Below, in pieces: positions 32,652 to 40,844 of a DNA stretch of 40,983 nt. The DNA is from Nitriliruptoraceae bacterium (GTDB lineage Bacteria; Actinomycetota; Nitriliruptoria; Nitriliruptorales; Nitriliruptoraceae): the NCBI GenBank assembly GCA_003558435.1, contig PWLR01000228.1, forward strand, positions 1 to 40,983, written 5' to 3'. The notes beneath the pieces are model-generated. The model saw only the letters and a list, made by a program, of their open reading frames with translations, searched no databases and had not been told where the DNA came from. How positions within the stretch are numbered: position 1 is the stretch's first letter; each line of letters begins with the position of its first letter. The translations under genes and the position numbers were made by a program.

Positions 32652-32746
32652 CCGGCCCCGTACCGGGGTACCGATGGCACGGAGGTGGCCATGGTCGGTC
32701 CGCCTCCGACAAATGGCTCGACCTGAGCTGCTCGTAGCCGAACACC
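32652..32746 (-). pseudogene. Relic of a GltS-family symporter gene
   Basis: By hand alignment, this segment matches the intact symporter gene at 31189-31284 at 72 of 96 columns, with a single one-base gap that breaks the frame. In translation, FGYEQL is in one frame and VEPFVGGGPTMATSVP in another, corresponding to FGYKQL and FEPFFGGGLITATSVP of the intact protein. Homology is not obvious beyond this stretch. The divergence is too high for a recent duplication; it is either an old tandem copy or the remains of a paralogue. Confidence 0.7.
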
Positions 32747-32939
32747 CGGGTCACCGATCCTGCGGTCGATGACGTGGCCCGAGATCACCGAGGCCATCCT
32801 CACGGGTTCGGTCCCACCGAGCTGCGGGGCAGCGACGATCGAGCCGGCTGCGGTGAAGGCCGGGTCGGGCGAGCAGCCATGGCCGGGCTCTTGCCACGTG
32901 CACCCCTTCGGCGGACGATGAAGTCCGGAGGTACCCATC

Positions 32940-33407
32940 GTGATCCGATACCTCTCATTGGCCGGACGCATCGCGGTCCGCACGTGCGACGGCACCGTCG
33001 ACGAGCGAGCGCTTCCGGGCCGCCAGCCCCGGCTCGCGTTCTCGCTGCTCGTCTGCGAACGACACCGACCCGTACCGCGTGAGGAACTCGCGGACAACCT
33101 CTGGCCCGAGCGACGCCCCGAGACCTGGCCGAGTGCGCTTCGCTCGGTGGTCAGTCGCGTCCGAGATTTCGTGTCGGTCGCCGGGCTGGGACCCCGGGAC
33201 CTCATCCTCGCGGACGCGGGCACCTACCGGCTGCGCCCGTTGATCGATGTCGAGGTGACCTCGAGTGCGCCGCCGAACAACTCCACGAGGCGGCGGCCGC
33301 GCTCGCGGCCGGTGACGCCGTTCGCGCCGCGGACGAGGCCAGCCGGGCCCGGAGCGTGCTCGCCCAGCCACTCCTGTCGGCCATCGAGGGCCCATGGGTC
33401 GAGCTGA
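32940..33407 (+). pseudogene. N-terminal winged-helix part of frame-interrupted STAND regulator
   Basis: A GTG start with GGAGG eight bases upstream opens a frame encoding an OmpR/SARP-type winged-helix DNA-binding domain. The segment LAFSLLVCERHRPVPREELADNLWPERRPETWPSALRSVVSRVRDFV and the wing end GTYRLRPLIDVEV are typical of the domain that precedes BTAD in actinobacterial regulators. After V at 33255-33257 the protein becomes nonsense-like, while the expected BTAD sequence continues in the -1 frame. Restoring one G at about 33257 (GTG GAC in place of GTGAC) joins them cleanly. Thus this is the 5' part of one gene ending at 36151, split by a one-base deletion or a sequencing error. Confidence 0.7.
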
Positions 33408-36151
33408 AACGCCGCGAGCTCTCGCCTCTGCTGCTCCAGGCACTGGAAACCCTGGCGGAGGCGCGGTCGCTCCTGGGAGACCACGTGCACGCGGCCGCTG
33501 CGGCACACGCAGCCATCGAGATGGACCCTTTTCGAGAATCCGCGCATCGTCTCGCGATGCGCACGCTCCTCCGGGCCGGCGATGATGCCGCGGGGCTCCG
33601 CGTCTACGAGCGTTGTCGTTCGCTGCTTGCGGAGGAACTGGGCGTCGATCCCTCGCCGGAGTCCCAGCGTCTCCACGTCGAGCTGCTACGACGTGCGCGT
33701 GTCCGGTCCAGCCCGCTCGACGCGCCAGCATCGACCATGTTCGGGCCCGAGCAGACGCCCCCGACTCCACGAACCGCTGTCGAAGGCTGCCCGTACCTCG
33801 GTCTTCGCACGTTCGAAGAACGAGATGCCCCGTGGTTCTTCGGTCGGGACGCCGACACTTCCCGTCTGCTCGACCGGCTGGAGCGGAGCCGGTTCCTCGC
33901 CGTGCTCGGCGCCTCCGGAAGTGGTAAGTCCTCACTGATCCGCGCCGGGCTCCTCCCGGCACTTCGCGCGGGAGCGCTGCCCGGCTCGGACACCTGGTGC
34001 ATCCGGGTGCTGCGCCCCGGCCCCGCTCCGATGAGCGCGCTCGCGACCGAGCTCCACGAACTGGATGACCGCCTCGAGCACGCCGGGACCCTCGCGCGGC
34101 TCGACCACGATCCGCACGGACTGCACGTGCTGGTCGAGGACGCCATCGATGCCGGACTACCCGCGACGCGGGTGCTCCTCGTGGTCGACCAGCTGGAGGA
34201 GTTGTTCACCTCATGTCCCGATGGGGCGTCCCGCCGTGCGTTCCTGACCTGCCTGGCGACCGCGGCGACCGCTACCGGCGGGCACACGACGGTCATCACC
34301 ACCCTCCGAGCCGACTTCTACCCTCAGCTGGCCGACCATCCGCGGCTCGCGGATCTGGCCTCGGCTCACCAGTACCTCGTCACCCCGATGGACGAGGTCG
34401 GCTTGTCCGAAGCGATCGAGGGTCCCGCCCGCACCGCCGGTCTCGACGTCGAGCCAGGCCTCACCGGGACCATCCTGCGAGACGTCGCCCGGCGTCCGGG
34501 CACGCTCCCGCTGCTCCAGTACGCGCTTCTCGAACTCTTCGGCCATCGCACGTCCTCCAGCCTGACGCTGGAGGGGTACCGCGCATCCGGCGGTATCGAA
34601 GGGGCGGTCGCGAAGCGAGCCCAGGCGATCTATGGCGGGCTCACGACGGAGGAGCGGACCGTGGCCCGCCGGCTGCTCCTCCGCCTGATCCAACCCGGGG
34701 AAGGGACCGAGGACACCCGGTGCCGGGTCTCGTTCTCCGAACTCGTGACCGTCTCGCAGCAGCAACGCCTGGTCGAGCGGGTCGTCGAGCGGCTCTCCGC
34801 TGCCCGACTACTGACCGTCGGCCGTTCTGTCGGCGACGAGCGCACGGTCGAGCTCGCGCACGAGGCGCTGATCGGTAGCTGGCCGCAGCTTGGCCGATGG
34901 ATCGAGGAGGACCGGGCCGGTCGGCTGACTCACCGTCGTCTCACCGAGGCGGCCACAGAGTGGCAACGACTCGGCCGTGATGACGGCGCGCTCTACCGCG
35001 GGGTCCACCTCTCCGAGGCGCTCGGTTGGAGGGAGCAGGACCGCGGAGCCACCAATCAGCTGGAACGGGACTTCCTCGATGCGAGCCTCGCTGCCCGGCG
35101 GGCGGATCGTCGACGGCGCCTGCGAGACCTGCACCTCACGATCGCCGGGCTGTGTGTCGGCCTTCTGCTCACCACCGGACTCACCGTCTTCGCACTGGCA
35201 CAATCCCAACGGCTGGCCACGGAAGGGCGGATCGGCAGCGCCCGTGAGCTCGCGTCGGCAGCGGTGGCGAACCTGGACGTGGACCCCGAGCGCAGTATCC
35301 TCCTGGCGCTCGGGGCGGTCGACGCGACGCGCGAGACGGACGGCATCGTGGTCCCGGAGGCCGAAGAGGCCCTGCATCGTGCGGTGAAGCGCTCCCGGAT
35401 CGTCGGAGCGGTCCCCCAAGGCGGCTACGGCTTGGCCATCAGCGCTGATGGGACCCGGTTCGCCACGACCGGCGCCGACGAACGTGACGCGACCGTGACC
35501 GTGTGGGAGCTCGACAGCGAGCGGGAGATGCTCGTCCTCGAAGGCCATGAGGGGATGGTCAACGGGGTCGCGTTCGCCCCGGACGATCGCGTGGTGGCAA
35601 CGGCGGGCGAGGACGGCACCGTGCGGTTGTGGGACGCGACGACCGGCGCGACACAGCAAGTCCTGTCCCTCGGTGAAGCGGTTCTCGATGTCACCTTCAG
35701 CCCCGATGGAAGATGGATCGCAACCGGCGGTGACGGTCCCGATGTGCACCTGTGGGACACCGGGACGGGCGAGCTGGACCGGGTGATGTCCGGGCACGAG
35801 GAAGGTGTACCGAGCGTCGCGTTCAGTCCCGACGGTACGAAGCTCGTGAGTGCGAGCTTCGACACCACGGCCAGGATCTGGAACCTCGCCACCGGTGGCG
35901 AGGACGTGCCCCTCGACGGACACGGATGGGCGGTCCAGCAGGCGAGTTTCAGCCCCGAGGGTCGACTCGTCGCCACCGCCGGCAACGACGGCGTCGTCAA
36001 ACTCTGGGACGCCGACTCCGGGGCCCTGCGGTCGGGCTTCCCCGCACAGAGCCTGCTCGACACGGTGGTGTTCAGTCCGGACGGGGAGCACGTGGTCGCC
36101 GGCGGCAGCGACGGCACCGCCCGAGTGTGGGAGACCGAGACGCGGCGGTGA
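33356..36151 (+). CDS. BTAD - STAND NTPase - TM - WD40 regulator (main part)
   Basis: In the listed frame this is 931 residues; the real gene probably starts at 32940. Domain order: BTAD tetratricopeptide-like helices (residues 1-120, ending ELGVDPSPESQRLHVELLR); nSTAND1-type NTPase with PYLGLRTFEERDAPWFFGRD, Walker A LGASGSGKSS (about 183) and Walker B VLLVVDQLEELF (about 270); a helical region to 580; one transmembrane helix (about 595-620); then six WD40 repeats (FSPDGRW, TVRLWDA, and similar) to the end. The frame upstream of 33356 is open and reads as BTAD. The protein would be a membrane-tethered transcription regulator with a sensory propeller. Its 3' end overlaps the convergent HEXXH gene by 80 bp. 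Confidence 0.85.
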   Translation: MLAQPLLSAIEGPWVELKRRELSPLLLQALETLAEARSLLGDHVHAAAAAHAAIEMDPFRESAHRLAMRTLLRAGDDAAGLRVYERCRSLLAEELGVDPSPESQRLHVELLRRARVRSSPLDAPASTMFGPEQTPPTPRTAVEGCPYLGLRTFEERDAPWFFGRDADTSRLLDRLERSRFLAVLGASGSGKSSLIRAGLLPALRAGALPGSDTWCIRVLRPGPAPMSALATELHELDDRLEHAGTLARLDHDPHGLHVLVEDAIDAGLPATRVLLVVDQLEELFTSCPDGASRRAFLTCLATAATATGGHTTVITTLRADFYPQLADHPRLADLASAHQYLVTPMDEVGLSEAIEGPARTAGLDVEPGLTGTILRDVARRPGTLPLLQYALLELFGHRTSSSLTLEGYRASGGIEGAVAKRAQAIYGGLTTEERTVARRLLLRLIQPGEGTEDTRCRVSFSELVTVSQQQRLVERVVERLSAARLLTVGRSVGDERTVELAHEALIGSWPQLGRWIEEDRAGRLTHRRLTEAATEWQRLGRDDGALYRGVHLSEALGWREQDRGATNQLERDFLDASLAARRADRRRRLRDLHLTIAGLCVGLLLTTGLTVFALAQSQRLATEGRIGSARELASAAVANLDVDPERSILLALGAVDATRETDGIVVPEAEEALHRAVKRSRIVGAVPQGGYGLAISADGTRFATTGADERDATVTVWELDSEREMLVLEGHEGMVNGVAFAPDDRVVATAGEDGTVRLWDATTGATQQVLSLGEAVLDVTFSPDGRWIATGGDGPDVHLWDTGTGELDRVMSGHEEGVPSVAFSPDGTKLVSASFDTTARIWNLATGGEDVPLDGHGWAVQQASFSPEGRLVATAGNDGVVKLWDADSGALRSGFPAQSLLDTVVFSPDGEHVVAGGSDGTARVWETETRR

Positions 36152-36437
36152 TCGCAGTCAGAAAGACGGTTCGGAACGGCTCCTCATGGCCCGATCCCGG
36201 GGTGACGACGTGTGCGACCTCGTGCAGTAGCGTTCTGGTGGGTCGAGCCACGCCGGTGCGGACCCACACGGTTGAACCGGCGTGGTAGCCGCCGAGGAGC
36301 GGCTGGTCGTACTCGGTCGGGAGCGCATCGGTCAGTACGACCTGCACATCCCTGTCCGGCCGAGTGTCCGGGACCTCCCGAGCAGCCTGCCGTACGAGAT
36401 CCACCAGCTCATCGACGCTGAGGTTCGAGTCCGGCAT
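36072..36437 (-). CDS. HEXXH metalloprotease-like protein, probably frame-shifted
   Basis: From ATG 36437 this frame gives about 121 residues: VDELVDLVRQAAREVPDTRPDRDVQVVLTDALP, GYHAGSTVWVR, and TLLHEVAHVVTPGSGHEEPFRTVFLTAI, a zincin motif HEVAH followed by a possible third ligand His. The last 20 or so residues are Arg-rich and antisense to the WD40 gene, so the natural C-terminus may be lost or altered. Upstream, a separate frame (36636 to about 36455) encodes a signal-anchor-like N-terminus (GGHLALMGLCGTVLVLLTIVPPVG). Removing one base from the C7 tract at 36451-36457 fuses the two into a membrane-anchored HEXXH protein of roughly 190 residues. Confidence 0.6.
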   Translation of the reverse strand: MPDSNLSVDELVDLVRQAAREVPDTRPDRDVQVVLTDALPTEYDQPLLGGYHAGSTVWVRTGVARPTRTLLHEVAHVVTPGSGHEEPFRTVFLTAITAASRSPTLGRCRRCRRRPRAPRPD

Positions 36438-37201
36438 CACGACCCGCACGACGGGGGGGTACCGAGGGCCGGGGGGTGGAGGGCGACCCGGCCGACCCGA
36501 CCGGTGGGACGATCGTGAGCAACACCAGGACCGTGCCGCACAGCCCCATGAGCGCGAGGTGGCCGCCGATGGTCGTCCCCGGTGTGACGATCGGCTCCAC
36601 GGTGAACCTCCTCCCAGATCGGGAGACGACCCGCATGATCACGAAGGTGTGCACGGTCGCTGGCCGATGAAGCGGGCGACACCCGGATGAGGATCCACTC
36701 GGTGCCTTCCTCGATGCGGCACGGGGGCGGAGAGGATCGCGTGTGGATGACCTGCAAGGCGTCCCACATCCGGCTGACCCGCCACTCCCAGCGATCACCT
36801 TCGTTGCACAGACTCGTCCCTTCGCTCTGGAAGACGATCCTGTCCCCGACGAGGTCGAACGTGCCTTTCGCGTTCGTCGCAGGCAGCCGCCCGACGTCGT
36901 CGATGGCGAACCTCCGTTCGTTCGGATCGAACCAGACCAACAGGCCCGACCAGCTCGGTTCGCCGACCTGGAGCCAGACCCCGGCGAGCGCGTCGGCATG
37001 CAGCATCCCGGCCTCGACGTTCTCGTCGCCCCATCCGGTGGCGTCGACGCCTTTCGTTGCGGGCGGGGGCACCGCGAACTCGACCTCCGCGTCCGGGATC
37101 CGGGGTTCGATGCCGGAGCCCGGGCGCACCTCGACGAGCCACATCGCGGTGACGACAACAGCCAGAGCCGTACTCGTGAGCGCTACGGAACGTGTGGACA
37201 C
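36437..37201 (-). CDS. Membrane-anchored lipocalin-like protein
   Basis: From GTG 37201 (GAGGAG six bases upstream) the frame encodes a short N-terminus, one hydrophobic segment (VALTSTALAVVVTAMWLVEV, residues 6-25), and an extracytoplasmic beta-rich domain: LAGVWLQVGEPSWSGLLVWFDPNERRFAID, GTFDLVGDRIVFQSEG, CNEGDRWEWRVSRMWDALQVIHTRSSPPPC and GTEWILIRVSP. This resembles small lipocalin-like proteins with an internal disulfide. Real coding signal ends near 36675. The remaining 80 residues are Arg/His/Pro-rich and overlap the HEXXH gene's anchor frame, so the true stop has probably been lost to an indel. The frame ends with TGATG overlapping the HEXXH ATG. Confidence 0.6.
   Translation of the reverse strand: MSTRSVALTSTALAVVVTAMWLVEVRPGSGIEPRIPDAEVEFAVPPPATKGVDATGWGDENVEAGMLHADALAGVWLQVGEPSWSGLLVWFDPNERRFAIDDVGRLPATNAKGTFDLVGDRIVFQSEGTSLCNEGDRWEWRVSRMWDALQVIHTRSSPPPCRIEEGTEWILIRVSPASSASDRAHLRDHAGRLPIWEEVHRGADRHTGDDHRRPPRAHGAVRHGPGVAHDRPTGRVGRVALHPPALGTPPSCGS
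36451..36457. repeat. C7/G7 homopolymer tract at a frame break
   Basis: Seven consecutive G on the plus strand (C on the coding strand). Six would join the upstream membrane-anchor frame (PSVPP) to the HEXXH frame (VVRVVMPDSN) without interruption. It is either a phase-variable tract, a fixed mutation, or an assembly error. Confidence 0.6.
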
Positions 37202-37499
37202 GACGGTCTCCTCGGACGACCCGGTTCCGGACCCGTGGTGCGCGGACCCGAGCGGGGGCGGCGCGGGCGCCCTCGCTCGGATCGACAACCGGGGGGGGCG
37301 CAACACCGACGCAAGGAGCTGCATCGCGGGTGCAAGATCGAGCGGCCAAGGCCAGGTCGTGCGGATCTCGAAGGCGTAGGCCCTACGCGAAAGCTGGGCG
37401 AGACCTGCACCAGGTGACCAGCGAAAGGAACGGACCCGATGCTCGACCCGGCGGTCCCTGTCCGCTCGGGGTCGACCCGCTACGCACTTCGAGGTCGAA
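37202..37499. other. Intergenic region with palindrome and G8 tract
   Basis: No gene is supported. GCGTAGG-C-CCTACGC forms a perfect palindrome at 37374-37388 and may be an operator for the lipocalin-like gene. A run of eight G lies at 37291-37298. No convincing promoter hexamers were found. Confidence 0.5.
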
Positions 37500-39632
37500 C
37501 TAGGGCCGGGTGGTCAGCACGAGGGGGAGCACCGGACCCGGGTGGTGCTCGCGGAGCTGCCAGGTGACGGTCGTCAACGTCCATCCCGAGTCCGACGCGA
37601 GATCGACGAGCAACACCGGGCCCTCCGGGAGCCGGGCGACGGCCTCGGGGTCGATCGTGTAGGAGGCCAGTGCGTTGCTGGCCTTGTGCGCCGAGTTCGC
37701 CATGGCCGACTGCGACGGGGTGTCACCCGCTCGGACCACCGCCGAGACCACCGGCAGCCTGCCCAGCGTCCCCAACCGTGAGGTCAGCGCATCCAGCAGT
37801 TCCGGCGCCGTCCGCGACGGGATCGGGACGATCGCAGCGGGCCGGGTGCGCCAGTCCCATCGCGCGAGCACCGCGGTCAGGCCGTCCACGACCTCTTCGA
37901 TCAGGGGTGCCATCGTGCTCCGATCACCCGATGCGGCCGCCTCGCGCACGCGCTCCACGGTGTCGCCCCACCCGGACTCGTCACCGGCAGCGAGCGCCCG
38001 CCCGATCTCCGCACGGCGCCCGTCGGCGAGGTTGCCCTTCACCGTGGGCAGACCGGACGGCCAACGCCGTCGCGGGCGCACCAGCACATCACGACCGCGC
38101 AGGAACGAACGGGCCTCGGCCACGACACCGTCGTCGACGTCCACCTCGGGCGCCCAGCCGGTGCAGCCGGCACACCGACCGCAGTCCGCGGCCTCCGGGT
38201 CGTCCAACTGGTCGGTCAGGAAGCGCATCAGGCAGCCGGAGAACCCGGGCGTCACCAGTGCCTGCATCGCTGCGTGCTCGGCGCGCCGGAGCTCCGCCAG
38301 CGCGTCGTACCGCGCCGCGTCGTGGGTCCAGGGCTCACCGGTGGCGATCCAACCCCCCTTCACCTTCTCTGCGGCACCGTCCACGGCCAGGACCTTCAGG
38401 AGCAGCTCGAGCCGGGTACGTCGGGTGTTGACGCGCTTCTCCAGTTGCGGCAACGACATCGCACGGCCGGCGTCGAGCGCCCCGAGCAGCGCATCGGTCT
38501 CCTCTCGTGTCGGGATGCCGGCGAGGTCGAAGTGGTGCCAGATGGCGCGGTCCTTGCCCGTCGGTAACAGCACGACCTCGGCGGTGTCGATGGCACGCCC
38601 GGCGCGGCCGACCTGCTGGTAGTAGGCCACCGGGGAGGACGGGGCGCCCAGGTGCACCACGAACGCGAGGTCGCGCTTGTCGTAGCCCATCCCGAGTGAG
38701 GACGTCGCCACCACGGCATCGAGGCCGTTGGCCTGCAGTTCGTCCTCGAGACGATGCCGTTCCTCGGGGGGGATCGCGGAGCTGTAGGCGGCGACCTGCA
38801 GTCCCCGTCCCCGGAGGAAGGTGGCGACCCGCTCCGTGTCGGCCACGGTCAGTGCGTAGATCACCCCGGCCCGGGCGACCCGTTCGCGCTGCTGCCTGAC
38901 GTAGGCGTCCAGCCAGGCCAGGCGGGTGTGGGCATCGGCGAGGTGGACCACCGCGAGTCGCAGGGAGCTGCGCCCCAACCGTCCCCGGAGGGTCACGACG
39001 TCGGTGCCGAGCTGCTGCGCGACGTCGGCGGTGACGCGTTCGTTGGCCGTGGCCGTGCAGGCCAGCACCGGCGTGTCCGGAGCCAGGCGGTCGAGCAGTT
39101 CACGAACGCGCCGGTAGTCGGGTCGGAAGTCGTGACCCCAGTCGCTGATGCAGTGGGCCTCGTCGACCACCAGCAGTCCGAGCTTCGGCGCCAGCTCACG
39201 CATCCGTTCCCGGAACGAGGGCGCGTCGATGCGTTCGGGGGAGACGAGCAGCACATCGAGCTCGCCCGCCTCGAGCTCGGCGTGGATCCGGTCCCAGTCG
39301 TCGAGGTTGGTCGAGTTCAACGTCTCCGCGCGCAACCCGAGCGTTCGGGCGGCCGCCACCTGATCACGCATCAACGCCAGCAGCGGCGAGACCACGAGGG
39401 TCGGTCCACCGCCGGCGTCCCGTCGCAGGCGCGTGGCGATCCAGTAGACGGCCGACTTGCCCCATCCCGTTCGCTGGACGAGCAGCGCGCGCGACCGGTC
39501 GGTGACGAGCGCGTCGATCGCGACCGCCTGATCGTCACGGAGCACCGCATCGGGCCCGGCGAGCTGCCGCAGCAGCTCCTGGGCACGGGCGGCCGTCACC
39601 GGGGCTCCATCGGCCGTGGTCACATCACTCAC
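37500..39632 (-). CDS. recQ: RecQ-family ATP-dependent DNA helicase with PRTase-like C-terminus
   Basis: A 710-residue superfamily 2 helicase. Motifs: LRDDQAVAIDAL (motif 0), QRTGWGKSAVYW (I), SPLLALMRDQV (Ia), VVDEAHCISDWGHDFRPDYR (II and the RecQ aromatic loop), ACTATANERV (III), SSLGMGYDKRDLAFVVHLG (V), and YYQQVGRAGRA (VI). A cysteine cluster (GFSGCLMRF, then CGRCAGC) is the zinc site. In place of HRDC, the C-terminal 180 residues look like a phosphoribosyltransferase fold: VPIPSRTAPELLDAL and VLLVDLASDSGWTLTTVTWQL (PRPP-loop-like). I recall this fusion from other actinobacteria. The GTG start has AGGA six bases upstream. Confidence 0.9.
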   Translation of the reverse strand: MSDVTTADGAPVTAARAQELLRQLAGPDAVLRDDQAVAIDALVTDRSRALLVQRTGWGKSAVYWIATRLRRDAGGGPTLVVSPLLALMRDQVAAARTLGLRAETLNSTNLDDWDRIHAELEAGELDVLLVSPERIDAPSFRERMRELAPKLGLLVVDEAHCISDWGHDFRPDYRRVRELLDRLAPDTPVLACTATANERVTADVAQQLGTDVVTLRGRLGRSSLRLAVVHLADAHTRLAWLDAYVRQQRERVARAGVIYALTVADTERVATFLRGRGLQVAAYSSAIPPEERHRLEDELQANGLDAVVATSSLGMGYDKRDLAFVVHLGAPSSPVAYYQQVGRAGRAIDTAEVVLLPTGKDRAIWHHFDLAGIPTREETDALLGALDAGRAMSLPQLEKRVNTRRTRLELLLKVLAVDGAAEKVKGGWIATGEPWTHDAARYDALAELRRAEHAAMQALVTPGFSGCLMRFLTDQLDDPEAADCGRCAGCTGWAPEVDVDDGVVAEARSFLRGRDVLVRPRRRWPSGLPTVKGNLADGRRAEIGRALAAGDESGWGDTVERVREAAASGDRSTMAPLIEEVVDGLTAVLARWDWRTRPAAIVPIPSRTAPELLDALTSRLGTLGRLPVVSAVVRAGDTPSQSAMANSAHKASNALASYTIDPEAVARLPEGPVLLVDLASDSGWTLTTVTWQLREHHPGPVLPLVLTTRP

Positions 39633-39832
39633 GCGGCATCCTCATGCGGCATCCCTCGGGCTGCAGCCCTGGGGCCGCAGCTTTCGGGCGTCGGCCGGCT
39701 CGTCGAAGTGGTCACGTGGCTCCGTTGTCGCGGTACGGGCCGAAGCGTACGTGCACCTGGCGACGTGCCACCTCGATGTCCGGCCGGCCTGGGGATGGAG
39801 ATGGCGCGGAACCATCCGCCCGGGTCACACGA

Positions 39833-40273
39833 TCAGGAGCGCCGGCGCAGGATCAGGCGACGGAGGCGGCGCAGGGACCGGCGGTTGCGCAGGTAGATCA
39901 TCCCTTCGTTGAGGGGGCTCGGGATGAGCTTCGCGGGACCGCCGATGACCTCCTCGACCATGACGACCTGGGTCGAGCCCTCGGGGGTGGAGACCAGGTG
40001 CAGATCCACCCGCGCGTCGCCGACCGGGAAGGCCCGTGCATCGAGGACCAGGCGTTCCGGGGCCTCGATCTCCTCGATCTTGGTGGTGTCGGCGATCTTC
40101 AACGGCCCCACACCGACGGTGTGGTGGAACTGGGCACCCTCGGAGGGCCAGTTGCCGCTGGTCCCGCGGATGCGCTTCGCGCCGACGACCCACTCCCCGA
40201 AGTTCTCGGGGACCAGCAGTTCGTCGAAGACCTGCTGGATCGGGCGGTCGATCTGGATGGTGTTGCGCGCCAT
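39833..40273 (-). CDS. SRPBCC (START-like/polyketide cyclase) family protein
   Basis: A 146-residue protein with the helix-grip pattern: NTIQIDRPIQQVFDELLVPENFGEWVVGAKRIRG at the start, FHHTVGVGPLKIADTTKIEEIEAPERLVLDARAFPVGDARVDLHLV in the middle, and the long C-terminal helix with GGPAKLIPSPLNEGMIYLRNRRSLRRLRRL. Members bind hydrophobic ligands in a cavity; no catalytic residue can be assigned. The very basic C-terminus (RRLRRLILRRRS) is unusual. The ATG has AGAGG seven bases upstream. Confidence 0.82.
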   Translation of the reverse strand: MARNTIQIDRPIQQVFDELLVPENFGEWVVGAKRIRGTSGNWPSEGAQFHHTVGVGPLKIADTTKIEEIEAPERLVLDARAFPVGDARVDLHLVSTPEGSTQVVMVEEVIGGPAKLIPSPLNEGMIYLRNRRSLRRLRRLILRRRS

Positions 40274-40619
40274 CGGTACGCCTCTCGTCCGCCGGAGTGT
40301 CGCCCGACGAACCGGGCTTCACGGGCCGCCGGGCGGTCGAAAGGTGGTGGTCCGCTCGAGCCGACGACACCGATCGCCGTCCTGTGACCGGGTGCGCGTG
40401 CCATCCAGCACCGCGGCGAGCAGAGTATAGAAATACTAGCCATTACGAGGTCGGCGAGGTCGGGTGGTGCCGGTGCGGGTCCCGGTGCCCGCCCGCCCGT
40501 TCGGCCAACCCCACCACCCACCGAGCTCCGCCACGCTCCCGGTCAGGCGCATGCGGCCGTCCGCCCCCGCCCATCCGCCCCCGCCGCCCGGATCGACGAC
40601 GACCGTAGGAGTGCCGCCG
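40274..40619. other. Divergent intergenic region with AT-rich patch
   Basis: No gene is supported. A sharply AT-rich patch at 40423-40446 contains AGTAT-AGAA-ATACT (40424-40437), a 5-bp inverted repeat with TATAGA on one strand and TATACT on the other, both -10-like. No good -35 element lies at the right distance on either strand. It is the most promoter-like sequence between the SRPBCC and DUF2945 genes. Confidence 0.45.
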
Positions 40620-40841
40620 ATGAGCGAACCGAACCGCGAACTGCGCACCGGGACCCGCGTGAGCTGGAACACCCCACAAGGCGAGACGACCGGACACATC
40701 GTCGAGGTGGCGACGAGCCGGACCAGCATCTCCGGACAGACCTTGGATGCCTCCGAGGACGATCCCCGCTACATCGTCGAGAGCGACAAGACCGGCGCCC
40801 GGGCCGGGCACACCGCCGAGGCGCTGACCCCGATCGACTGA
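40620..40841 (+). CDS. DUF2945 / HVA1 TUDOR-like domain protein
   Basis: A 73-residue protein: TGTRVSWNTPQGETTGHIVEV, then a middle segment with TLDASEDDPRYIVESDKTGARAGHTAEAL. This is the complete DUF2945 (hypervirulence-associated TUDOR) pattern: a small beta-barrel beginning with a (V/R)xW(N/x)xxxGxxxGxV strand pair and ending with the KTG...A...L segment. Function in bacteria unknown. The ATG has AGGAG eight bases upstream. Confidence 0.88.
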   Translation: MSEPNRELRTGTRVSWNTPQGETTGHIVEVATSRTSISGQTLDASEDDPRYIVESDKTGARAGHTAEALTPID

Positions 40842-40844
40842 CCC

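Larger units (their letters stand above)
32514..32939. other. Non-coding divergent region with relics
   Basis: No intact gene is supported. It contains the 9-bp hairpin (32551-32572) and a decayed symporter fragment (32652-32746). The plus-strand regulator gene that follows has GGAGG eight bases before its GTG. Short open frames here have poor composition and no family match. Confidence 0.6.

Noticed and set aside
40384-40620. CRISPR-like or IS-end repeats in the last intergenic region
   Set aside because: Only short GC-rich simple-sequence similarities are present; no regular spacing or terminal inverted repeats.
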